From an uncultured Clostridia bacterium (GTDB lineage: Bacteria; Bacillota; Clostridia; Christensenellales; QALW01): 5,701 bases of DNA. Shown one piece after another: positions 1 through 5,026 of the stretch. The position numbers and the translations under genes were made by a program. Where the stretch lies: positions 1 to 5,701 of the forward strand of contig URTC01000126.1 of NCBI GenBank assembly GCA_900550765.1. The letters run 5' to 3'. A model generated the notes under the pieces. The model saw only the letters and a program-made list of their open reading frames with translations, did not search any database and was not told where the DNA came from. Position 1 is the first letter of the stretch. The number at the start of each line of letters is the position of its first letter.

Positions 1-272
1 ATATCATTTTCGGTTCACTTGCAACCTTTCTAGCCGCGGTGATTACTAATAAAATCAAAAAACTTTGGCTGACGCCCCTGCCGGTGATTTTATGCAATGG
101 TATTATTGTGGGCGCAGTGATTACTTTGGGTACGTATGAATTCAATTTTTCGGCGTATGCCGCTACGGCGTTCAGTATTGCCGTAAGCGAAACGATAATT
201 TGTTATTGCGGGGGAATTCCGTTGCTGGTAGGCCTGAATCAGCTGGCAAAAAAATTTAAAATTTTTAAATAA
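1..272 (+). CDS. QueT-family transporter, C-terminal part (5' end outside window)
   Basis: This is the last 89 or so codons of a small integral membrane protein; the reading frame is open from the first bases (codons in phase with position 3) and ends at TAA 270-272. The visible protein begins IIFGSLATFLAAVITNKIKK and continues through WLTPLPVILCNGIIVGAVIT and a later hydrophobic segment ending CYCGGIPLLVGL, closed by a basic tail. The order GSLATxLAA, then a basic loop, then PLPxVxxNxxIVG, then a final helix with CYxxGxPLL fits the C-terminal half of QueT-family proteins (PF06177), predicted membrane transporters or ECF S-components for queuosine precursors. A GTG at 39 could be mistaken for a start, but it lies inside the conserved region and lacks a ribosome binding site, so the gene clearly began upstream. 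Substrate assignment rests on the family and was not tested here. The four visible hydrophobic segments agree with a membrane protein. Confidence 0.8.
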   Translation, partial: IIFGSLATFLAAVITNKIKKLWLTPLPVILCNGIIVGAVITLGTYEFNFSAYAATAFSIAVSETIICYCGGIPLLVGLNQLAKKFKIFK

Positions 273-340
273 TACCGGAAAATGTTACAAAAATATGTTT
301 CATAATTTACAAAATGTTAATAAAACACGCAAAAAAAATA

Positions 341-369
341 TTGAATTCCTGTTGACAAAGTGTTATAAT
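341..369 (+). promoter_or_regulatory. Sigma-A-type promoter for the solute-binding lipoprotein gene
   Basis: TTGAAT at 341-346 and a perfect TATAAT at 364-369 are separated by exactly 17 bases, in an A/T-rich stretch. Transcription would start near 376, giving a leader of about 50 bases before the ATG at 429. A TTGACA at 352-357 lies only 6 bases from the same TATAAT and cannot be its -35 box. Confidence 0.7.
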
Positions 370-380
370 CATAGAGCAGT

Positions 381-401
381 GTGTACTATACTATAGTGCG
401 C
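381..401 (+). promoter_or_regulatory. Palindromic operator-like element just downstream of the predicted transcription start
   Basis: ACTATA-C-TATAGT at 385-397 is a perfect 13-base palindrome with a single central base. Matching outer pairs at 383/399 and 381/401 extend it as an imperfect palindrome. It lies about 5-25 bases downstream of the predicted start of the 429-1922 transcript, where a repressor would block transcription. The A/T-rich arms would make a poor RNA hairpin, so a DNA operator is the better reading. Which regulator might bind is unknown, and no regulator gene is present in the window. Confidence 0.4.
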
Positions 402-428
402 AAAAAAATTTAAGGAGGAAACACCTAC

Positions 429-1922
429 ATGAGAAAGGCTCTCAAATTTTCATTTGTGGCTGCACTTGTAGCTCTGCTTTTTTCAACGGCTGTTGCCTGC
501 GGCGGAAACGGTGACGACGGAAGTCCGACACCTACACCTGCTGACGGCACTTCTCTTACCGGCGAAAATTTCACCAAGCAGGGCGAAACGTACAGCTTCT
601 ATTCCTGGCAGTATAATTCGGAAAATCCGTATGCAGGGGATGATGAACGCAATCAGCAGATGCGTGAAAGAGTGGAAAGACTCCAGAACGAATACGGTAT
701 TACCATTCAGTTCGTCACGCAGAACAGCGGCAGCGTTTTGCTTCAGTCTGCTTTCCAGGGCATGCCTGAGATTACCGGCATGAAGGAGGGCGGTCTGCAT
801 ACGATGATGGATACATATCTGTATCAGAACGTTCCCGGTACTTGTCTGACGCCTCTTTCGGATCATTCTGACGTTTATGACTTCAACAATGAAAATAAGT
901 TTAACGTATATTCACAATATGATCTTTGCGAATATAACGATAAGCTTTGGTATTTCATTCCGATTGAGCTCGGTGTTCACTTTGAGTGCGGAGGCAACGC
1001 CCTGGTATTCAATAAAAAATTGGTAGAAGCCAACGGCTATTCCGCTGAGACCATTTATGAGTGGGTCAATAATGGGGAATGGACTTGGGATAAGTTCGAA
1101 GAAGTCTTAATAGCCTGCACCAACAGAGATCAAGGTATCTGGGGCATTCAGCGCGGTAACGAGGCACTGGTTATGTGGTCTCTTGCCAACTCCAACGGAA
1201 CTGAGTTTGTTACGCTTGAAACACATGCCGACGGATCCAAGCAGGATAGCTTCGTTTATACCGGCGATAAGGGCGAACGTCTGATGGCGGCATATGATGA
1301 GTTTATCAAGCTTGCCAATACGCTTCAGGTTATGGATACTACGTATTATACCTCCATGGATAAAACTCCTCTTGAGAATTTCCAAAAGGGCAGTGTTGCT
1401 TTCTATTATAACGGCTATTCCACCAATGCTCTGCAGGAGATCTCCAAAATGGAAGAAGATTATGGTCTGGTACCGTGGCCGAAGGGACCCAACAATGTTG
1501 CCAATGAAAACAAGTATTATTCCTTCTATCCGCATCTGAATCCTTATTGCGTATTCCGGAATGAAACGGGAAATGTAAAGGGTGCTGTACAGATCTTTTG
1601 TGAACTGTATACGCCGATCTATGATGCGAACAGCGAGGATGCACAGGCTCTGTATGAGTCCGAGCGTCAGCAGTTTACCCGTGATGAGGAGTCTGCCAAG
1701 AACTTGGATCTGGTAGAAGCCAATAAAGAGCATTTCCGTGTGTTCATGTATTCCAATGCACCTTGTACGATCGGAAAAGCTACCCAGATCAGAGACGTTC
1801 TCTTTGGTAAGGGCGAGGATGATATCCTGGCACAGACCACTTCAGCAAGACAGTACTTTGACGGTATTGCAAATGCGGTGAACCAGGCGATCTATGAGCG
1901 TTCTCCCTATACCTGGAAGTAA
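429..1922 (+). CDS. ABC transporter extracellular solute-binding lipoprotein, carbohydrate type
   Basis: The product has 497 residues and should be a membrane-anchored lipoprotein that captures a solute, probably a sugar or oligosaccharide, for an ABC importer. The N-terminus has a basic start (MRKALK), a hydrophobic core of about 15 residues and a lipobox ending AVAC, with the lipidated cysteine at residue 24. A Gly/Asp/Pro/Thr-rich flexible linker follows to about residue 42. The body resembles family 1 solute-binding proteins: NALVFNKKLVEANGY at about 190-204 followed by GEWTWDKFEEVL at about 216-227 is a hallmark stretch in Firmicutes sugar-binding proteins, and length and acidic, aromatic-rich composition agree. 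The start is set by AAGGAGG at 412-418, 10 bases before the ATG. It has its own promoter and its own terminator and is probably transcribed alone. No permease or ATPase gene is adjacent, so its partners must lie elsewhere. The substrate cannot be told from sequence. Confidence 0.88.
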   Translation: MRKALKFSFVAALVALLFSTAVACGGNGDDGSPTPTPADGTSLTGENFTKQGETYSFYSWQYNSENPYAGDDERNQQMRERVERLQNEYGITIQFVTQNSGSVLLQSAFQGMPEITGMKEGGLHTMMDTYLYQNVPGTCLTPLSDHSDVYDFNNENKFNVYSQYDLCEYNDKLWYFIPIELGVHFECGGNALVFNKKLVEANGYSAETIYEWVNNGEWTWDKFEEVLIACTNRDQGIWGIQRGNEALVMWSLANSNGTEFVTLETHADGSKQDSFVYTGDKGERLMAAYDEFIKLANTLQVMDTTYYTSMDKTPLENFQKGSVAFYYNGYSTNALQEISKMEEDYGLVPWPKGPNNVANENKYYSFYPHLNPYCVFRNETGNVKGAVQIFCELYTPIYDANSEDAQALYESERQQFTRDEESAKNLDLVEANKEHFRVFMYSNAPCTIGKATQIRDVLFGKGEDDILAQTTSARQYFDGIANAVNQAIYERSPYTWK

Positions 1923-1944
1923 TGCGATCTTTCTTTTAAATATG

Positions 1945-1979
1945 AAAAGCGGTAAGAGGTTCTTGCCGCTTTTTGTTTT
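1945..1979 (+). terminator. Rho-independent terminator after the solute-binding protein gene
   Basis: AAAAGCGGTAAGA (1945-1957) pairs with TCTTGCCGCTTTT (1961-1973) around a GGT loop, a 13-pair stem with one wobble. A T-rich tract with one G interruption follows at 1970-1979. It begins 22 bases after the TAA of the 429-1922 gene. Confidence 0.88.
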
Positions 1980-2081
1980 CTGCAGCAATCCTTTTTTTAT
2001 AGAGGGGGGACGGCCTATTTCTTTGCTCCTGGGGAACAAGAATCACAGCTGTCTGCATACAATAACAGCGGGTGATGTTTT

Positions 2082-2708
2082 ATGAAAGTGGCAATAACCT
2101 GTCAGCGCGGGCATATTCCTGTCAATTACATTCGGTGGATTAAGCAGGCTGGGTTGGAGCCTGTAGTCATTAGCCGTATGCGGGATATCCGCAGATTGAA
2201 AGATGCAGAGGGGATTCTCTTTTCCGGCGGCGGCGATCTGTGGCCGCATTTTTATTCTGCTGAAAAAGTCGGCAGCGGTTTTGACTTGTACCGGGATATC
2301 TTGGAATATCATATTTTTCAGCAGCGCGGCGAACGGGCGGTCCTGGGAATTTGCCGGGGAATGCAGATCGTCAATGTATTTTTAGGCGGAACACTTATGG
2401 ATATGGCAGAGCCGCAGAAGCACAGCGGTGAAAAATTTCATTTTGTTCAAACTACGGCTTCTTCACGGTTGCGGCGGGTATTAGGGGAGCAGCCCCGTGT
2501 CAATTCTGCACATCATCAAGCAGTGGCGCGGCTGGCGCCTTCGTTAACCATAGCGGCCTATTGCCAAAGTGTTCCTGAGGCGGCAGAGGGAAAGAATCTG
2601 CTGTTGGTGCAGTTCCATCCTGAGCGTATGAACAGTCGTCCGCTCGGCCGGTTCTGGAAGGTGTGGCTCTGCACCGGAAAGCCAACGGCAAAAAAACAGA
2701 TATTTTGA
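2082..2708 (+). CDS. Class I glutamine-amidotransferase-like hydrolase, peptidase C26 (PuuD-type)
   Basis: The 208-residue cytoplasmic protein has the class I glutamine amidotransferase fold and probably cleaves a gamma-glutamyl amide bond, as do gamma-glutamyl-GABA hydrolases of the PuuD group. Visible signatures in order: a short N-terminal Rossmann-like strand, SGGGD at 48-52, the DLYRDxxE helix at about 68-75, the nucleophile elbow GICRGMQ with Cys91, LGGTLMD at 101-107, VNSAHHQAV at 140-148, and VQFHPE with catalytic His179 and Glu181. The triad is complete, so activity is expected. It is shorter than typical PuuD proteins (about 250 residues), mostly through a compact N-terminus and short C-terminal helix. 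The ribosome binding site is GGTGAT at 2071-2076, matching the anti-Shine-Dalgarno sequence outside its usual core, 5 bases before the ATG. The next gene starts 57 bases downstream with no clear terminator between, suggesting one transcript. True substrate unknown; it could also act on a gamma-glutamyl peptide or another amide. Confidence 0.85.
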   Translation: MKVAITCQRGHIPVNYIRWIKQAGLEPVVISRMRDIRRLKDAEGILFSGGGDLWPHFYSAEKVGSGFDLYRDILEYHIFQQRGERAVLGICRGMQIVNVFLGGTLMDMAEPQKHSGEKFHFVQTTASSRLRRVLGEQPRVNSAHHQAVARLAPSLTIAAYCQSVPEAAEGKNLLLVQFHPERMNSRPLGRFWKVWLCTGKPTAKKQIF

Positions 2709-2765
2709 CCGATGGTTTCGGGTATATTCCTTAAAAACCTCTCATACGTTTTAGGGAGGTGTTGA

Positions 2766-3635
2766 ATGATGACAGATAGCTTGATTGTTTTAAATAGCAA
2801 TGAACATTTCGGCGGTGAAGGATTTTTTAAATTTGAAAACGGTTATCGCAATATGACGGTTTGCTTTCAAAAAATTTCACGCGGCGGCCGGTATATGTGG
2901 GCGGCGGTCGATACGGGACTTGTTTGCGGTGAGTTCCCTTCGGGAAAAACGGTGTTTTCTGTGCCGTCTGTCTTAAGCAGAAAGCCTAAAAAGTGCGGGA
3001 TATTTTTAGTAGAGGACGGCAAAGCGTATCCTGTTTTGACCTCAGGAGCGCAAAATGAGATTTTGGCGGAGTTCTGCCGGCAAAATCAATTGGAAGCCGG
3101 GGAGGTTCCTGCAGCACCGGCAGCGGCTTTCGCAGAAGATAGTCCTGAAAATAACGCGGACGCAGCAGTTCAGACGGAACAGATTTTGGAGGTAAAGCCG
3201 GAAGAGGCAGAGAACACCTCTGCGGATGAGGGAGGATCTATTTCAGCACAGAAGGCGGAAACCGTGCAGGAGGAAGCTTCGGCGGTATTTTCGGTTCCGC
3301 GGCAGGAGCCGAATACTTATTGGGACTGCAATGAGGCCTCCTTTTTAAAAATGCTGGAGGAAAATCCGGAAGAAGAAGAAATGAATCTTTTGATTCCCGG
3401 ATCCAAATGGGTACGGATCCGTGAAGATGACGTTGCATATATTATGGGCATTATCTATGATGAAGACGGTACGCCGATGTATCTCTGTTATGGCTTTCCT
3501 GAACCGTGGAGTGAAAATCCTCCGGAGAATTTGGAGGGATACAGCCAGTGGATCCCCCTGGATTGCGCGCATCCTCATGATCAGGGATATTGGGTGATTT
3601 ATATCAATGCAAAAACCGGAGAAAGAGTGCGCTGA
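2766..3635 (+). CDS. Two-domain protein of unknown function with acidic Ala/Glu-rich linker
   Basis: I do not recognise a named family. The 289-residue product has no signal peptide or membrane segment, so it is probably cytoplasmic. Three parts are visible. Residues about 1-95 form a compact domain with short beta-like segments (FFKFENGYRNMTVCF, YMWAAVDTG, CGIFLVEDGKAYPVL). Residues about 110-182 are a low-complexity Ala/Glu/Pro/Ser linker, probably disordered. Residues about 183-289 form a second, Trp/Tyr-rich acidic domain (SKWVRIREDDVAYIMGIIYD, MYLCYGFPEPWSENPP, YSQWIPLD, GYWVIYINAKTGE). A beta-domain/linker/beta-domain layout of this kind seems familiar from uncharacterised clostridial proteins, but that is memory and not a search. 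AGGGAGGTG at 2753-2761 precedes two consecutive ATGs; the second (2769) is 7 bases away and may be the start used in the cell. It probably shares a transcript with the upstream amidotransferase-like gene and ends at a strong terminator. Confidence 0.8.
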   Translation: MMTDSLIVLNSNEHFGGEGFFKFENGYRNMTVCFQKISRGGRYMWAAVDTGLVCGEFPSGKTVFSVPSVLSRKPKKCGIFLVEDGKAYPVLTSGAQNEILAEFCRQNQLEAGEVPAAPAAAFAEDSPENNADAAVQTEQILEVKPEEAENTSADEGGSISAQKAETVQEEASAVFSVPRQEPNTYWDCNEASFLKMLEENPEEEEMNLLIPGSKWVRIREDDVAYIMGIIYDEDGTPMYLCYGFPEPWSENPPENLEGYSQWIPLDCAHPHDQGYWVIYINAKTGERVR

Positions 3636-3653
3636 AGCGCTTTATATATTTTG

Positions 3654-3694
3654 TGCCGGCACGGCTTGGTTTCAGGCGTGCCGGTATTTTTTTT
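3654..3694 (+). terminator. Rho-independent terminator after the unknown two-domain gene
   Basis: CCGGCACG (3656-3663) pairs with CGTGCCGG (3677-3684), extended outward by a wobble and a T-A pair, around a 13-base loop. Eight consecutive T follow at 3687-3694. It lies 18 bases after the TGA at 3633-3635. Confidence 0.88.
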
Positions 3695-3705
3695 GATTTG
3701 GCGAT

Positions 3706-4146
3706 GCCGCATGTGCCGGCAAGCTCAGGTGTGTACGGGGGGATGGTTCCGCAGAAGCATAGACTTTTTGGGCTGTACAAGCAGCGAGGAGGTAGCGGTA
3801 CGATATGTTGCTTATTGTTTATGTCTATGATCATAACGTCCCTATGCCGGAGTATTTAAAGAACACGCATGAAAGGTTTTTGATATTTTCAGAAAAAAAC
3901 AGCTCCCATTGCCGGTAGTCAGAATTTTTTCTCCTTTGCATGTTGTTCTTACGGAGGATGCACGTTGTCGTATCATTGAAAGCACGTATGTGCATGTCAG
4001 GAACAACGGTGATGTGAAGGTGTATTCTATTCTTTTCTTTTTGAAGGATACAATCACATGATTGTACGGTGGGTATGCATCCTACTGATTGGGGCCTTTT
4101 GCATATGGCGGATAAAATCGAAGATCATATGCGTGCAATATTGTAA
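3706..4146 (+). pseudogene. Decayed SGNH/GDSL-type hydrolase, C-terminal half, several frameshifts
   Basis: No single frame is open here, but three frames read in turn give the C-terminal half of an SGNH_hydro_3-like (GDSL) esterase. From 3802: DMLLIVYVYDHNVPMPEYL, matching the family's (D)LxVxDYxxNxP segment. A slip in the seven-A run at 3893-3899 then leads to LPVVRIFSPLHVVLTEDARC and RIIESTYVHVRNNGDVKVY, up to about 4037. A further shift gives FEGYNHM. From 4060: DCTVGMHPTDWGLLHMADKI, then EDHMRAIL and TAA at 4144-4146, matching the family's CTVDGxHPxDLG...MA ending. The Asp of the DGxHP motif is missing, as if one codon had been lost. Weaker similarity (VYGGMVPQKHRL, LGCTSSEE) may extend back to about 3706. 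The N-terminal domain and the GSSI nucleophile serine are absent. The gene is dead: frameshifts, lost catalytic Ser and Asp, lost 5' end. Family recall is from memory. Confidence is high for 3802-4146 and low for the upstream limit. Confidence 0.72.
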
Positions 4147-4151
4147 AAATT

Positions 4152-4180
4152 TCGGTTTGCTGCAGAAGCCGGCTTTTTTT
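4152..4180 (+). terminator. Probable rho-independent terminator following the SGNH hydrolase remnant
   Basis: CGGTTT (4153-4158) pairs with AAGCCG (4166-4171), one wobble, around a seven-base loop, followed by GC and seven T at 4174-4180. It begins six bases after the remnant's stop codon, where the intact hydrolase gene would have had its terminator. Confidence 0.55.
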
Positions 4181-4321
4181 GTGTTTGCCTTCGGTAGAAG
4201 GAAGCTATGGCTTAGACTGAAAAATTTTTCTGGAATCGTTTTGTTTGCCGTTCGGTATCGCTTTAAAGTCTAAAAGGTAAAATCTGCTGAAAATTTGTGT
4301 TAAAAATGTGAAAAAAATCGC
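4181..4321. other. A/T-rich intergenic stretch before xpt, no gene seen
   Basis: Between the remnant's terminator and the xpt promoter I see no reading frame with protein-like sequence and no tRNA. The later part is strongly A/T-rich, with A runs that continue into the promoter. An open frame at 4058-4273 crosses this region, but its first part is the wrong frame of the hydrolase remnant and the rest has no family-like sequence. Confidence 0.5.
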
Positions 4322-4350
4322 TTGTCGAAAAAAAGAAATTATGATATGCT
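4322..4350 (+). promoter_or_regulatory. Sigma-A-type promoter for xpt
   Basis: TTGTCG at 4322-4327 and TATGCT at 4345-4350 are separated by exactly 17 bases in an A-rich context. Transcription would start near 4357, leaving a leader of only about 27 bases before the xpt ATG. That is too short for the purine riboswitch that often controls xpt in Firmicutes. Confidence 0.6.
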
Positions 4351-4383
4351 ACGTATATAATTTTTCTTTTAAGAAGGTTTTTT

Positions 4384-4959
4384 ATGCAGATTCTGAAGGA
4401 TAAAATTATAAAAGAGGGAAAGGTGCTGCCGGGCAATGTGCTTAAGGTGGACAGCTTTCTGAATCATCAGCTTGACATGGCGCTTTTTTCCGCCATGGGC
4501 AGGCAGCTTGCCGCACTTTTTTCCAATGCGGGCGTTACAAAGATCCTTACCGTGGAGGCCTCGGGAATCGGTCTTGCGTGCATGGTATCGCAATATCTTG
4601 GCTGCGTTCCGGTGGTGTTTGGCAAAAAACATAAAACGCTGAATCGGGATGCCAGTGTATACAGCACTCCGATTTTTTCTTTCACGCATAATACCCAATA
4701 TGAGGTTACCATTGCGCGTCGATTCCTTTCAGAAAAGGACAAGGCACTGATTGTTGATGATTTTTTAGCCAACGGTGAGGCTGTACACGGCCTTATGGAT
4801 ATCCTTTCCCAGGCCGGTGCTTCTCTTGCAGGGATAGGCATTGCTGTGGAAAAGGGCTTTCAGGGCGGCGGGGACAAGCTTCGTGCCCGGGGGATTCGGG
4901 TAGAATCTTTAGCTATTATTGACCGCATGGATGAAACGGGGATTGTATTCCGTCCATAG
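4384..4959 (+). CDS. xpt: Xanthine phosphoribosyltransferase
   Basis: The cytoplasmic salvage enzyme transfers ribose 5-phosphate from PRPP to xanthine, forming XMP for guanine nucleotide synthesis. The 191 residues closely follow Bacillus subtilis Xpt (194 residues, from memory). Matching blocks are VLKVDSFLNHQLD at 19-31, TKILTVEASGIGLA at 52-65, PVVFGKKHK at 76-84, the PRPP-binding loop ALIVDDFLANGEA at 121-133, and QAGASLAGIGIAVEKGFQ at 143-160. The DDFLANG form, with Asp-Asp in place of Glu-Asp, is typical of Xpt. No key segment is missing. AAGAAGG at 4371-4377 lies six bases before the ATG. The gene ends in TAG. In many Firmicutes xpt is paired with the xanthine permease pbuX; here the next gene is a BMP-type solute-binding lipoprotein starting 67 bases downstream, which also suits purine salvage. 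No terminator separates the two, so read-through in addition to the downstream promoter is possible. Confidence 0.95.
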   Translation: MQILKDKIIKEGKVLPGNVLKVDSFLNHQLDMALFSAMGRQLAALFSNAGVTKILTVEASGIGLACMVSQYLGCVPVVFGKKHKTLNRDASVYSTPIFSFTHNTQYEVTIARRFLSEKDKALIVDDFLANGEAVHGLMDILSQAGASLAGIGIAVEKGFQGGGDKLRARGIRVESLAIIDRMDETGIVFRP

Positions 4960-4960
4960 T

Positions 4961-4989
4961 TTGTTTTTTAGAGGTTCCTATTCTATACT
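4961..4989 (+). promoter_or_regulatory. Possible promoter for the BMP-type lipoprotein gene
   Basis: TTGTTT at 4961-4966 and TATACT at 4984-4989 are spaced by exactly 17 bases in the short gap after xpt. Transcription would begin near 4996, close to the small hairpin in front of the ribosome binding site. Both boxes deviate from consensus, and the gene could also be read from the xpt promoter. Confidence 0.45.
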
Positions 4990-5026
4990 ATGCAATATTT
5001 TTGCCAAAAGGCAAGGAGGAATAATA

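Noticed and set aside
241..275. A/T-rich complementary runs at the end of the QueT-type gene as a terminator
   Set aside because: The possible pairing is all A/T without a GC stem, so it cannot be supported as a terminator.
352..357. Perfect TTGACA as -35 box
   Set aside because: It is six bases from TATAAT at 364-369, and no -10-like hexamer occurs 16-18 bases downstream of it.
1107..1733. Long open frame on the - strand
   Set aside because: It lies wholly within the solute-binding protein gene, whose + strand frame has signal peptide, family motifs, ribosome binding site, promoter and terminator.
2058..2063. TACAAT as -10 box for the C26 amidase gene
   Set aside because: No acceptable -35 box lies 16-18 bases upstream, and the start would fall on the ribosome binding site. 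The promoter of this unit remains unidentified.
2705..2728. Promoter TTGACC/TATATT before the two-domain gene
   Set aside because: The spacing is only 12 bases, too short for a sigma-A promoter; read-through from the upstream gene is more likely.
2640..2732. Frameshift near the end of the C26 amidase, since another frame gives a plausible tail ending at 2732
   Set aside because: The annotated frame ends in a helix-like segment (LGRFWKVWLC) at the place where the family has its last helix, so no shift is needed.
3629..3640. GCGCTGAAGCGC inverted repeat with the stop codon in its loop
   Set aside because: Only four pairs with a four-base loop, no T tract right after it, and a proper terminator follows 14 bases later; most likely incidental.
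3590..3859. Open frame of 89 codons crossing the terminator at 3654-3694
   Set aside because: It begins inside the preceding gene in another frame, crosses a strong terminator, and its sequence is not protein-like except where it brushes the hydrolase remnant.
4058..4273. Open frame of 71 codons that resembles a small membrane protein
   Set aside because: Its first third is the wrong frame of the conserved CTVGMHPTDWG segment of the hydrolase remnant; it lacks a ribosome binding site and crosses the probable terminator at 4152-4180.
4147..4383. Purine (guanine) riboswitch upstream of xpt
   Set aside because: The predicted promoter leaves about 27 bases of leader, and I cannot find the paired P1-P3 core or its conserved loop bases in the stretch.
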